Below are positions 1 to 13,000 of a DNA stretch of 64,000 nucleotides, one piece after another (position 1 is the stretch's first letter; each line of letters begins with the position of its first letter). The position numbers were made by a program, and so were the translations under genes. The notes under the pieces were generated by a model. The model was given only the letters and a program-made list of their open reading frames with translations. It searched no databases and was not told the origin of the DNA. The DNA comes from Capitella teleta (lineage: Eukaryota > Annelida > Polychaeta > Capitellidae), in the NCBI GenBank assembly GCA_000328365.1, contig KB310004.1:281952-345951 (forward strand), written 5' to 3'.

Positions 1-545
1 TCACCAGTATGGGTGCAGCATCCTATCACCAGAAAATGGCACCAAGGGACAGTAATGCGTCCTGATGACTCTCCACGCTCCTGGTGGGTGAACGAAGACA
101 ACAGCGATCGATTAGTAAGACGTAATCAGCACGACATCCGCCCGCGACGAATGGCCTCGTCAGCAGCTGAGAGACCGTCTGCTCGTACCACCGTTTCCCC
201 TGACGTGTCCAACGAGAATCTGTCGCCAGCCACCAGCCCTGACCTCAACAATCAGTCAGACGCGACCACACATTCTCCATCAAGCAGCCTCCCTGGTATC
301 ACTACAAGATCGGGACTCGTCCTTGGTTCATTATTGCGTGTAGCTTTTGATGAAAGGGACATGTACTATTTATTGTAATCATGCATCACTGTTTTGCCAT
401 TGCCTTCTATTCATCATTTGCTCATTGCATTCTATTTATAATTTCCTCTGTTAAGCAGTTCATTCGCATTCTGTATATAAGTCTACACTGCAATTAAATC
501 GTTAGCATTTGAATTGAACCTCTTCTTCTTTCACAACTTGAACAA
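1..545 (+). mobile_element. Fossil LTR retrotransposon (Gypsy-like), 3' end of pol plus LTR-like sequence
   Basis: The open stretch at about 13-378 ends in a segment typical of the C-terminus of Gypsy-type integrase: a Trp-rich stretch followed by RLVRRNQHDIRP, the common 'RRNRRHIRP' end of such polyproteins, then a Ser/Pro/Thr-rich tail. About 170 bp of AT-rich DNA with a TATA-like TGTATATAAG follows and could be LTR, but its limits are not clear. The element is cut by the window edge, so its overall state and age cannot be judged; treat it as a fossil. Confidence 0.55.
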
Positions 546-559
546 AAGGGACTTCAAAA

Positions 560-2490
560 AAGCTCTCGTCGCTTAAGTAGGCTGTACTCCCTTGCCAATG
601 CGCATGGGAAAGAGTCCCCCCGAGCATGCTGAATACATTCGCCCCACCCCCGGCCCCACAACAATTGCCTCAAAAACAACATAGCTGCGATTTCACAATC
701 TCTCTTTTTGAGTCCCCTTATTGAAGAAGAGGCAATCTACTTAATCGAAGGCCTGAAGCCCAAGAGGTCAGTTGGCGAAGACAACATCAGTACCCAGTTC
801 ATTAAACACATCAAGTCAGCCATTGCAAAGCCACTTTGCATACTGATTAACCAATCCTTCAGCGAAGGGGTCTTTCCTCGTCTGCTGAAAAAGTCCAAAG
901 TGCTGCCCATCTTCGAAAAGAAGGATCGCCACTGCATGGACAATTATTGTCCTATTGCTCTAGCTAGCTCCTTCCTGTGTTCAGCAAAATCTTCGAGAAG
1001 GCTTTCGCATCCCGACTTCTTGCATTCCTCAACTCCCATAGAGTTTTCTACGAATCCCAATATGGCTTCCGTCGTAATCGGAGCACTACAAACGTGGTCA
1101 GTGAACTCTACCTGAATGCCATAAACGCAAAGCTAAAAAATGAATGTCTTCCTGCCGCCTTTATTGATTTTTCAAAGCTAGGCGTTCGATACCATTGACC
1201 ATCGAATCTTGTCCAAAATACTTCTCCATTATGGCATACATGGAACCTTCCTCAAATGGCTAGAGTCTTATCTGGCCCCTCGCTCAATCATAGTCAATTT
1301 AAACGGGTGCAGCTCCAGGAATATCGGTCTCTCCCACTATGGTGTCCCCTAGGGCTCCATCTTGGGACCACTGCTTTTCATAATTTATGCCAACAACCTT
1401 CCCAGCTGTCTTTCAAATTTTCAGGCAATCCTTTATGCGGATGATACCACAATCTTCCGCAGTGGCAAAGATGTTCCTGATCTAATCCGCTTGATGAACC
1501 TCGACCTACAGAATCTGCATTACTGGTGCCACGCAAACAGCCTTGGTCTCAATTAACGTCTCGAAAACGAAATTCATGCTGCTCAGCACTAAATCTCGAA
1601 CTCAACTCAAGGATCTCAACCTCACTATTGGCAGCAAGCAAATTGAACGTGTCTCTGATTTCAACTTCCTATGGATTGTCGTTGATGATAAGCTTTCGTG
1701 GAAAGCGCATCTTGCCCAACTTCACTCCAAATTAGGCAGAGGATTATACATGCTTTGGAGAGTGCGGAGCTTAACATCAAAAAAGGGACTTGTGTCTCTT
1801 TATCATTCACTTATCCATTCTCATCTGACGTACGGCTCCCTTCTGTGGGGATCTGCCTCCTTGTCCACTTTGAAGCGTGTCATTACTCTGCAAAAGAAGG
1901 CCATTCGCGTCGTTCATAATGCCCAATACAATGCTCACATTCTGTTGCTCTAACATTCTTCCCGTCAGGAAACTCGGCCTGTTTGATGTCGCGAAGTTCA
2001 TGTTCCTTCATTTCAATGCCTCGAAATATTTCCAATAGCCTCAATACCCATCTACATGTCCACCAATACAACACGCGCTCTAACCTTCCGTATTGGCCCC
2101 CTCGCTCAGTTTCGTCGATCACTGCCAATAGTTTGCTCGCAGAAGGCCTTAGAGTGTGGAGCTCGCTACCTCCTTCAATCATAACTGCTCCTTCATTCCA
2201 TGCATCCAAAAGAAAATTGAAATTGCATCTGCTTCAGCCTCAAGCTACTTAACTCTACTTTACTTACCCATCTCCTTCTTTTTCTATTTTTGTTGCTGTG
2301 CACCCCTGTTTCTGTTCCCTGGCTATGTAATTCCGAATTCTGACTTTTTTCTCTCTTGTATTTTTATGTTTCTTCTTCCTCCATGGGCCCTGGCCTCGCA
2401 CAGACGTCCGCGTCTTGCCAGTGTCCACAGGCACTTACCACTTATGACATTAAATTAAACTTCTATGTCTGAAATAAGTTATCTATCTAA
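560..2490 (+). mobile_element. Decayed LINE (non-LTR retrotransposon), reverse transcriptase region and 3' tail
   Basis: Consecutive overlapping frames spell a non-LTR reverse transcriptase: a finger region with VGEDNISTQFIK and NYCPIALASSF, a palm start with FYESQYGFRRNRST, a GSILGPLLFIIYANNL turn, the catalytic YADDTTIF at about 1432-1455, then the thumb region ending near 2250. Several frame changes and an in-frame stop split it, so it is dead. The 5' part (endonuclease) is missing. The 3' end runs into a TCTATCTAATCTATCTATG simple repeat near 2480-2500, the kind of microsatellite tail LINEs leave. The clade looks jockey/CR1-like, but I cannot place it further. Confidence 0.85.
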
Positions 2491-2499
2491 TCTATCTAT

Positions 2500-3880
2500 G
2501 TCCCAAGAGAAAGCAGGGGCGCTATAGATATCTGTGTGTGATCTTTTAGAAGTTTAACGGATGAGTATTGCGTATACATGTACGTCCGTTCAGTGCTAAG
2601 AGTTGTCGATCAATCGCAGATCGAGCGAGGAAGTCCGTCAACAAAGAAATCTGGTCGAAGTTATAGATTCATACAAGTAGACCTACGTTTACTCTCTGTG
2701 TGGCCTACATTTCCTCTGCCTACGCACACCTTGCAATCAATCCCCTTAATTTACACAAAGCGCAAACAAGGAAAGAGTACACCAATTCGCAAACACGAAT
2801 TCACAAATTATTTATGTTCAGTTGGAAATGAAACTTTTCCCCATTAATCCAAGGGTGTAATTTGCAGTCAGGCATCTCATCGTCTTATTCAATGATATCC
2901 CACTAAAGCTGGTAATTAATCTCGGATTCTTACCGGATCCTGCGATCAATCTTCATAATTAAAAGCATCAGTGGTATCTAGACAAATTAGCTAATAGCCA
3001 GATTCTTCTTCGGGGCGAGAGATAGCTCTTTTGATTTCGTTGTTCTTGCCATCGCTTGGCGTGATACGATGATAGGGTTGATACGGCGGTACACGTATAG
3101 GATTGCAGTCGGCCGGTCAAACCGACTGAGCTACTCGGTGCCCCTCCACCACGAGACTTGTCTTTTGGTTATGGTAGGGTCTAATTTCTCCTTCAGTCGT
3201 GGAGCCAACCGAAATACATTTTCGATATGTCCTCTATCACCCCATGTTTGAAAGACACTCGGCCTCCTCCTCTAAGCTTCCCCACACTGGTCTGCGCTAT
3301 TGCTATTCCAATATCTTAAAATTTTCGGCCAGACTTACGAAGCCACACTCACGAGGTGCTCATTTAACTTTCCCAGTGTAGTGTCATGAGTGTAACCATA
3401 TATATTCCTTCCTCCCGTTTGTATCCCACGCGTCAAAGCTGTTTTATTTCCGAATGAAGGCCAATGGGACACCAGGCTCCCCGGTCACTCCCCCTTTTCA
3501 AACTTAATGAATGCTGGCCTTGTGATACGGGTGGGCATAATGTTAATCATTAGTGTCTCAGGTATCAGAGTTCCGTAAAAAAGCCATCCCTTCATTCATT
3601 AGTGTCTCGGAAACGTGTACGCATTATATGACAGCTAGGGTGTCGATTTGGTGGATTAAAATGTTTATATCAGGGGGTGATGTATAATTATAGTTGACGA
3701 TGATACATTTTTTATATCACGCAGTGCAAACACAACTTTAAAGGTCCAGTCTCAGCTGGTACAGCTCATAGATCACATCAGTGTATTGGTAGAATTGATC
3801 ATTCTCTTCGCGCACCGAAGATAAAAAAAACTGCATCAACACAGAAAACGCCAACGAAAAGACCCCATTGATCTGAATAT
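2500..3880. other. Intergenic stretch, no gene seen
   Basis: Only short chance reading frames occur. The sole recognisable structure is a tRNA-like remnant near 3085-3143. The last 60 bases form the promoter region of the lectin gene that starts at 3952. Confidence 0.6.
3085..3143 (-). repeat. tRNA-like remnant (probable SINE head)
   Basis: Read on the minus strand, the segment begins GGCACCGAGTAGCTCAGTCG, which has the pol III A-box pattern (TAGCTCAGTCGG), followed by a CGACTGCAATCC stretch resembling an anticodon arm. The expected B box 30-40 bases later is badly degraded. It is more likely an old tRNA-derived SINE head than a working tRNA. Confidence 0.35.
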
Positions 3881-3888
3881 GTGTCTAG

Positions 3889-3899
3889 ATTATAAAAGG
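3889..3899 (+). promoter_or_regulatory. TATA box of the SUEL-lectin gene
   Basis: GATTATAAAAGG lies about 55 bases upstream of the lectin start codon at 3952, a normal TATA-to-ATG distance for a gene with a very short leader. No other promoter element is clear. Confidence 0.55.
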
Positions 3900-3951
3900 C
3901 GACGACCGCTTGGACCCTTTATTGCGATCATCCTGTCTCGTGAATTAAACT

Positions 3952-6900
3952 ATGACTATTTCAGCGCTGACACTGATCATAGTTACGGTCATGGGATTCG
4001 TCAGAGCCGAGTCATGGTATGACCGAAACTGTGCAGTCAAATGTAAGTGTAGCTTTTACTTGATTTCTTCTCCATTTTTCATTCTATAATTCATGCATAA
4101 TATAAATGTGCGCAGCGATTCAAAAGTGCATTTACAAGTAATGGGGGTTTTTCAAAGTCGTGTAAGGCGATACAAACATTCGCTCTTTTCTGGAACGCTA
4201 CACCTGGCAAGATAATAATTTTTTATTTGGAGCAGCCAGTTGGATCTTGTTTAAGAATTTGTTTAGTATCATATATTACTTTTCTTAATTCCCAATTAAT
4301 GCTATAATCGCGACATAATATTAATATATTAACGACGCTGGGTCTTATAACACGTTTCATTCATACTCATTGCGATCACTTGTATTCTTCAGTCCATTAT
4401 CAATTCCGCTTAAATAACCTAATCAATCATAGCCAATGTTTAGGTCAGATATCATAATACACATTGCGCTATTTGGGGATTCTGATGAGGTTGTGGTGCA
4501 TCTTTGATGATCTTGGTTCTGGATGGGATCGCTGGTTTAGAGGGGGGCACATGATTGTGATCATAATGAACTAATTAAGAGACTTGGTATGTGTACATGT
4601 GTATCATTGGAGTCTAATGTATGGCTTGTCTATACCATGCACTGGCTGAATGAACCACATCTTTAGTTCTCTCAAGTGTGCCCACCAAAAGTAATGGGAA
4701 AAAATTAATTCCGCGGATCTGATAGACTTCAAATATATCATGGCATGAAGTTGAGAATTGATAAGTGAAAACTCTCTCGCAGTCTAGTATATATCAACCA
4801 AGAAGAGCGAATAAAATGCACAAACAGGGTTTTTATTAACAAGTTATTAAAGAAAAGAAATTAAAGTAATAAAACGTCAGGCATCTAGATCCGAATTTAA
4901 GAATTACCCAGAGGCAAGAACCATGTATTGCACACACAAAACACGCACAAATTAACTGTGGAGGATACAATAAACTGAAGAAAAAAAATCTACAGATGAC
5001 CTAAAAAGAAAATCTTGGATATGTCAGCTTCATTTTAAAAGAAAATGGCTTCAAAATGGTTGGAATGCTGCAGGGTATTTCAATGGGAGCCAGTTCTCCA
5101 AGTGCTGCTGGCAATGGGTCCAGCGCAGACATTGGAAGAGCTGCGAAGAAAAAACAAAAAAATGAAGCTCATTAGAAGTTATTAAGCTTGCATCAAACCT
5201 CAATAGCACGCTTGTCAAGATCCTTGCTAGGTTTGTCTTCAATTTGCTTGTAGAGGAATTTCAGCGCTCGGCCATACTGCTTATGCACAAGCGCATGGCG
5301 AAGGCTCAGTTGTAGAGCCTGAGAACATAGTGATAAAAACCATCATGAGAATGCAAGGGGAGAAAGTTAACCTTTGTGTCATTTAAGTCAACCCATTTCT
5401 GCATTTCAGCCACAGTCACATCTAACTCTTCAAGATTTGTACCAGGCCAGTCAACATTGTCTCCTTTTTGATACTCTTGTAAGCCATCAGCTTGTGCACA
5501 ACCAAGTCTCACGTATGCATCAATCAGTGAAGTTTTCTGTTTCTCCATTTCACTGCATGGAACAAAATGAGTGGTATGCTATATTGTGTAACGGTAAACG
5601 TACATTTTGATGGTCGCAGCATCGCTCCGAGTGTCAGTCTTCATGCCCAGGTACAGCAGCAAAGCTTGGGAGTCAATTTTAGAGATAACGGTCTTGGCGG
5701 CTGCGATGACTTCTTTTAGCTTCTGTAGACGGTTCTGAAACCCCCAAAAAACAGAGTTTAAAGAGCAAGAAGACAAGGGGGAGCAAACCTTATCTGTGTC
5801 CAAACTGTGAAGATAAGCCACATGGAGAGGAAGATGTTGGTCAAAATCTTGGCATAATTCATCATAAAGACTGCTGCCATCATCCAACCTGTAGAAATTC
5901 ATGTTGAAGATCTAATATATGCCAACAATATCTACATGATTTCCATTACTACCCAGATTGCTCAGAGTAAAAAGAGCTCTTGGCTATTACTCAACACTAT
6001 GTTGAAGCATGTCTTGTCAATTCAAAGCTGGGGGAATTTAAAATGTTGACTAACTAATTTCAACTGCCCTTGGCTAGCAAATGTCCAAGGATTGAGGTTC
6101 AAGTTAGTGCCTTGCTTTCATCATCGATGGTCAATTTTGTAAAGTCCAAATAAGTGTGCAAATCACCGGACAATACCCCAGATTAAGAACTCACCATCAG
6201 AATTCTCTTGTTTCATCTCAATTTCAATGCTTTGATTACGTGGACTCAGAGCTAAAAAACAGCAATGCGGACCAAATTATTCTTCTATCTACATAACAGC
6301 TATGATGTCATGTCATGAACCACCTTATGTTCTATTTCAGATGAACAAACAATAACATGCCAAAACGAGTTGTTCGATATATCCTGTCCAATTGGGAGTC
6401 AATTAAAGCTGCCTGTAATCCGGCACGGTCGAACCGCCGATAGAAGTGTCTGCCCACATCCTGCCTCATATAATGTCAACTGTATCAGTGCAACAGCTCC
6501 TGCCATCATCAGAGGTCATTGCGAAGGTGCTCGAGATTGTATCCTTGAAATTAACAAAGCATTGCTTGGCGACCCTTGTCCAAACATCTTCAAATATCTG
6601 AATACAACACACACCTGCTTAAGTAAGGTCCATCTTAAATTTATACCCACATTGAATCTTTTTTTCACAGCACCAGCTAATAGCAATGATCAATTCTACA
6701 ATGCTGTGACCGAACAAAGTTCAGATTTCAGTGAGTTTGCGGCCATTGATCTGTTGACCTTAATTCATTTTTGACTATCTGTCTGTGAACATACAAAAAC
6801 CATCGCTAATAATTATGTCTCAACTGAATTGCAAACTGACTTGACTGTGCTATCTTTGATTTTTCTGACATAACTACTTCTGCAAAATGCATTTCCTTCT

Positions 6901-7072
6901 AGGCAGTGAGTGGCGCCTTGCGGAGTCTCCTTCCCCAGCCAACTTGTTCACCATGTGCTGTTATCCATCCCGAAGCAAGATTTCCTGTGCAGGTGAATGC
7001 CACCGACAGAGGCAATACTGTGATGCATTCAGTTTCAATGATGAGTCCTGCTGCTTTTTGGCTTATGTTTGA
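3952..7072 (+). CDS. Secreted SUEL (rhamnose/galactose-binding) lectin with PAN/apple-like C-terminus, 4 exons
   Basis: Exons traced by GT-AG borders and matching phases: 3952-4042, 6341-6622, 6671-6730, 6903-7072, giving 200 residues. Residues 1-19 are a signal peptide (hydrophobic LTLIIVTVMGFVRA). Residues about 32-124 form one SUEL/Gal_Lectin domain: [14 protein letters not shown], an HGR triplet where the family usually has YGR, and the closing [11 protein letters not shown] with paired Cys. Such lectins bind L-rhamnose or D-galactose outside the cell. After a linker, the last 40 residues ([18 protein letters not shown] ... CCFLAYV) resemble a short PAN/apple module. The 2.3-kb intron 1 contains the last five exons of TPP2 on the other strand, so the two genes interlock. 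A likely poly(A) signal AATAAATAT lies near 7160. Ligand and tissue are unknown. Confidence 0.85.
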
Positions 7073-10000
7073 AAAGTGAAACCATCAGTACTACAGTCCT
7101 GCTGATACAGTAAGGTTTGTTGATCTGATCGTGAATTATGAGCAGAACACTTTGAATTCAAATAAATATCCAAATTAAATTACTTGCTGCAAAATCATAG
7201 GTTAGCCAATAGTCAAAACTCATTAAGTGAAGGTATTCCTAAGGAATAGTGAAGATATTCCTAAGGAATTCCTCAGCAGAAGATGAAATATCACGGGTCA
7301 TGTTTTTCAATTCGTTCAAAACAAATTGAATCACTATTGTTCAGTATCTTGTGGATATTATCGTAAATATTCTTGTGGAAACATAGACACCAAAAACTAA
7401 TGCTATTTTTTAGTGGAACATTAGAATCATAGAGCTTCTGAGACAAATGTGTGGCTCCACAGTAAAACCCTGATATATCGCAAAAGATAAATTCTGAGTG
7501 AGCTATGTCACCATGGACATTTTGCTGGCTGTTTCAAAGAAATATGTTGATGGTCACTGAGATATTATCATTTGAAGTAAGAAAATCCAAAAATGCATAT
7601 ATCAGCCAATAAAAGCGTTGCTATGGCCGGGTTACATGGGCAACTTTGACAGTGGACAGTCCTGTTTCTTGCTTCACGATTGGTTGGATGGTGAATGAAT
7701 CTTGCCCAAGTTAATATTTTTAGAAAGTAGAGTGGGCAACCTGCACAACGATATGAAGGTCATTTAGTAATGATGCAAGACAGTCTAGACGGTGACAATT
7801 GATAATCAGGATTAATGGGTCATTTCTTTTGAATAAAGGATCTAGTGCTCTAAGGGGAGCCTCAATTAAAAACAATAATTGATTAATGTATATACCATCA
7901 CAAAGAAGAATGAATTCTGCATCGAATAAACTGAGAAATCAAAAACATTAAACATTGCCCCAGCTACGAAAATCACCTCCAGCAATGCTGTGTGTTGTGG
8001 AACATATCCGGGGTTTTGCCTTGGAGCCTCACAAATTACAAGAATGCTACTCCAAAAGTATAAGCAATGATGCTGTACTGAACTGGGAACATTTTTTGGA
8101 ATGGTTAAGGTTCATACTTGCTAATCCAAGAGATCTTGAGGTCACGCATAGCTTCAGCAAACTCCTCCTCCTTGTTCTTCTCCTTCTTCTCCTCTTTCCC
8201 TCCATTTCCTGATTTGCTCTTCTTTGCAGTATCCGTCAAGGTGTACTTAAAGGGATACTTGTCCTGAAACATACGATGATGATGTTCAGTCCATCAAAGA
8301 CAAAATTCACTCAATAATTGTAATGGCAAAAAATCTCATAATTAGTTGGTTAATGAGCAGACAATCTATGTTACAGAGAGAAGTTTCTAAGAATTAGGAA
8401 GAAATGTGACATTATCAAACAAAAGAAGAAACCTAAACATGAGATCAGGAAGTGAAATGAAGAAAGAATTTAGAAAATCATATCAACAGAACTTAAAAAT
8501 TGACTCCGCCCCCAAGCGAAAGAGATTAGATATAGGGTCAAAAAGCAGCTAATCTATACTGATGAAATCATTTTCTTGATTTCATCCGAATGAAGAAGCA
8601 CATAGGGTAGTGGAGATATGTGGAAGGGGGAGGAGGAGGTACCTTGGTTTTGCTGCGATTGGCACTGGGACCAAGGATATATTTGAAGACATAACAGCCC
8701 TGAAAAACCGATGGTTCTTAGGGCAACCACTCACACAGCCACCTGGACCTCCTGTTTATATGCTTCACTGCTTAGCATAGACTAGCCAAAAGATTCTCTG
8801 CATGTGTTCAAAGTTTCATTTTACGTATTTCACACTTTCCGGTTTCCCCTATTCAAATTAATGCCACTCGTTGGAGAGTCATTGATGAGTACCTATTGAA
8901 TATTTTGAAATCACAGCGAAAGATAGAAGATGCATCCCATTTGACGAACAAGTGTAAAGACATTATAGCTGGTATAAGATAATTCCGAGGAATATCAAAT
9001 TCATAGTTTGAAATCACACTTTAGTCCTGCATTCGATTTCATTCTCCTGAACATTGTTAACAATAGGAGCCACAAAATTAATGAGTAGCTCTTTCAGTAG
9101 TCTCTAATTATTCAATGAGCCAATCGACAGAAACGTCCAGAAGCAAAACTTTGAAAATAAAAGACAGAAAGAGCTGAAGGAAGCAGTTCTACAAAGAGAT
9201 CAGAAGAAATCAAAGAGAGAATTCTACGAGAGGCATTGAAATGAGAAAATAACTCGACTCACAGCTTTCTTCCCATCTTCATCTTTGGCAAATGAAATAG
9301 TTCCAGAAAGGTAATGGCCTGCTGCAACACCCTTGGGAATCCTTGATGATCACAATTTGGTAAATACACAAAAATAAACAAATCAATCTCCACTTACTTT
9401 TCGTCAGCCAGAGGAGCCACAAACAGAGGGCAGGTTTGTCCTTTGATCACTGTGTGGGCTGGGTATTTGCGACCAGCAACAAGAGCGTGGGTGTGGTTCG
9501 AGTGTATGTCCAGAGAGATGGATGAAGGGAGCTTGTGGATAACCGATAGCGGCAGATCTTTCAGCTTCTCAAGATACTCTTTCTTTTCATGGCGAACTTG
9601 CAGCTTTGCAGTAAAGTCCCCACGTTCAACTTTGATGTTGTACTATGGAGAACAAATGAAATGCTGACCAACTGACAAATAAAGAAATGTACCTGGTTAG
9701 GGAAAGCATCGCTGGCTGCTAAGTACTGTTTGTTGGAATCAAACAGCAAACATAGCTGGGACTCAAATTCCGATTCATAAAGCAGGTTACTGAGCAGAGA
9801 GCAATCCAGAACAATCTCTCCAGGTTTGGGTCGTGAGAAATTGTAGGTCAACTCAATAGCATAAGTGGGGCGGTTGTGAGGGAGCGTATCCCTGACTTGG
9901 TTCAAGCAACGAACTTTCGATTCAGATGGCCTGTGAGAACGAAGAGTGACATGAGAGCGATGTAAACAACAGATAGGATAGCTCACTGACCTTACAGGTT

Positions 10001-13000
10001 GGACATGATTTTTGAGAGAGATTACAGGAGAAATGTCCTCAGATTTCAGGCCTGATTTGACGTTGAGCCTGAGAACACCATCAGCAGCATGCTATTCAAA
10101 ACATAAAAAGTAGCGTTATCATTATCTCAAGAGAAACAAAGCGCTCACCATGTTGACCGAACGGTTGTCTGGTTGAAGGCCATGGAAGGTAATGTCATAA
10201 TCAACAGAAACATCTCCAAGATTAGCCCACCATCTGGCAATGACCACCTCTAAGGTAATGCCTCCCTAGGAAAAGTGGACATCAATCAGTTTCAATGAAC
10301 GAAACAAAGATATCAGAATTCAGTACTGAACTAGATTCACTAAGCATGCAATCACAATTACATAGCAGTAACAGTCACACCTCATTTATCAAGCCCTCTT
10401 AGCTCCCATGTAAATGGCTGGATGCACATAATGGCCATATTACATAACTGCTTTACTGTGATACACGCAGGATGAGCTATGTAGAATCGAGGCCGGATTA
10501 ACGAGGTCTGACTGCTATTGTAAATGCAAAATTACAATTTATAACTAGGAAAAAAATCAAGATAAGAAGTCACTGCTACAGATCATCTTTGTGCTATGAT
10601 ATTAATAGGAAAAATAGCTATGAGAAATTGTTAGTAATTAGTATTGATATCAAATTGAACAGAAGAACATTCATATCACAACAGTCAGACAAAATTATGT
10701 GGAGAGAGGTGATGAACCACTCAGCAGTGCTCTCGATAACAAAAAATCTATGAAAGATATAACCAAAAATATAAGATACAGGCTATCAAGAGCACTGATA
10801 CAATGCTCATGAGATTATTTAAGCGTGAAAAAAAAAGCAGAGACCCAAACATCCAAGAAAAGAGTTCCCGATCTCACTTGTAAATATGGTGCAAAGATAA
10901 GGATTACATTACTACACAAGCAGGGACTTTTACTAGGAGAGGGGAGGAGATAAGAAAACTCTACTTACGTTAACAGGGAACGAATGGAGGGAAGTGGCGA
11001 GTTCAGAAAGGGTGAGGAATTTTTCATACTGGGCTGTTTTGAACACGCTCTTGGGCACAAGCTGAATGGTTTGGATGATAAAATGACTGGCACTGTCGAG
11101 CGTTTTGGATTTCAGTCGGAGGACTGCAGCAAGAGAAAAGTTTGTGACACCGCTGAACAAGTGAAATCGGGCGACAGGGTAGAAGGAGAAAGCGCGATAT
11201 GACAGACGACTTAGTAACTTACGATCACCGCAAATGATTGCACGCTCTTTCCACTCAGATATTTCTTGAAGGAGTCCTGTTTAATCTGAGTGAACGGAGC
11301 AATCTGCAAAGCGCTCACGAGAAAGCGAGTGCCCTGAGCATTGTCATTGGGACTCAAATGCAGCACTGCAGCACACACAAATTAATGTTGCTCATCAAAA
11401 ATTACGTGAAAATGGGAGGAATGCAATTTACAATTTGATAAATTGAACTGTGATATCATCAGTAATACTCCTTTAAAGCCATGAACTAAAAATAATACAT
11501 GCAATAAACTTCATTGAAAAATTACAATTATTGTATTGAACAAACTGATATGTGAAGCAAAATGGTCAAATTTCAGCGACAAACCTGCCCAAGAGGCTTC
11601 CTGAGGCACCTCAATGAAATGGCGTTGAATCTGTCCGGGTTTGAAAGACACGTTTGAGTAGCTCATTCTGCAGGCCTCAACATCCATTATTCTGAAAAAT
11701 AGAGACATCGTACAAGAGACACACAATTTAATCAATTGAAAGTATAATGCCTAATTTCATATTTGAGAGAAAATCTCTCACTTTTCCGGGATCAGAATTG
11801 TGATTGGAAGACGAAAGAGAGGTCCACGCGTAACATCATTGGAATCAAACCCACAGACCTTCAAATGGAATTAAAGATTAGCAAAAAATTATAACCATGT
11901 CTTACCTCGGCATAATGATCACCAGGAGAAAGACCGCGCGGATCAACTTTGACGGAGAATGTCCTGCTCATATTCATCAATTGAAGGTGAGATGGCAGAG
12001 ACACGTATGGGGCGTCACACGTCAGAGAAAACTGCATAGAGAACTCTATTTTCTCCTGCTGGCCTGTGTAAGCATTGATTTATATAGCGCTGAATGGCAG
12101 ATATAAATAATATAACACACCTTCCAAACTGTGCTCCAGATTAGAGTCCTTAAAAACCGGTTCAACGCTGACATTGACGACCTTCGGTTGCTGCACTTGG
12201 TGTGCCTCTCGCAAGTATATTCCACGCGCTCCGTTGGCACAAGTCACATCAAAACGGAAGTTCAGCTCAGGGGCATCAGCGTTGGCAACGAGGTAATCAA
12301 AAGCTTTCTCAACCTAGCACAGAGAGATGAAAACTAGATGACATGTGAAGGCAAGCAGCCTGACCTGTACAAGACCATGACCAAGTGCAAAATGATCGAG
12401 AGAATTCACTTTGAGAGCAGTGTTCTCCAGAGCCTGCCTCACTGAGAAAGGTGTGTACGGCAATGCCTTGGCTTTCATAGCACTCAAAATCAGAGCAACG
12501 CAGCCGCAGGCGTTAGGAGAACTCATGCTTGTGCCGTTCATCAGCTGAGAGCCACGTAGGGTCCAATTGGGCACGGATGCAATGGCGCCCCCTGGGGCAC
12601 TGATGCAAACACCAAGGGCCCCGTCTTGCGTGGGGCCGCGCGATGACCAGGTGTAGAGATTCCCTGGGAGCCGTTCCCTGAGTGAGTACTCAGCGGCCAT
12701 CATTTCTGGCGATACATAAGCTCCAACGCCTGAAAATAACCAATTGAATGAAATGAAGAGGTCATAGGTCAGCCCGCACCAATGATGCTGCTGGTTGTGC
12801 CTCCTGGCGCCCCTACAGTGGAGAGAGCGGGACCGTTATTGCCAGCACTGCTCACAAATATGACACCATGCTTGACGACAGCCTCTGACAACACGTCACA
12901 AACACGCCTGTGAAATCAGAATTCAAGTCAAAGAGGTTTTAGGCCACACAAATGAAACTAACCCAACATTTGGGATATGGCTGCCTTCTCCGTAACTGTA

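Noticed and set aside
10969-11365. A weak alternative donor (GTTACT) that would let both TPP2 exons be used in series
   Set aside because: Both exons have a standard GTAAG donor in phase 0 and align with the same protein segment; the mutually exclusive reading closes the frame without special pleading.
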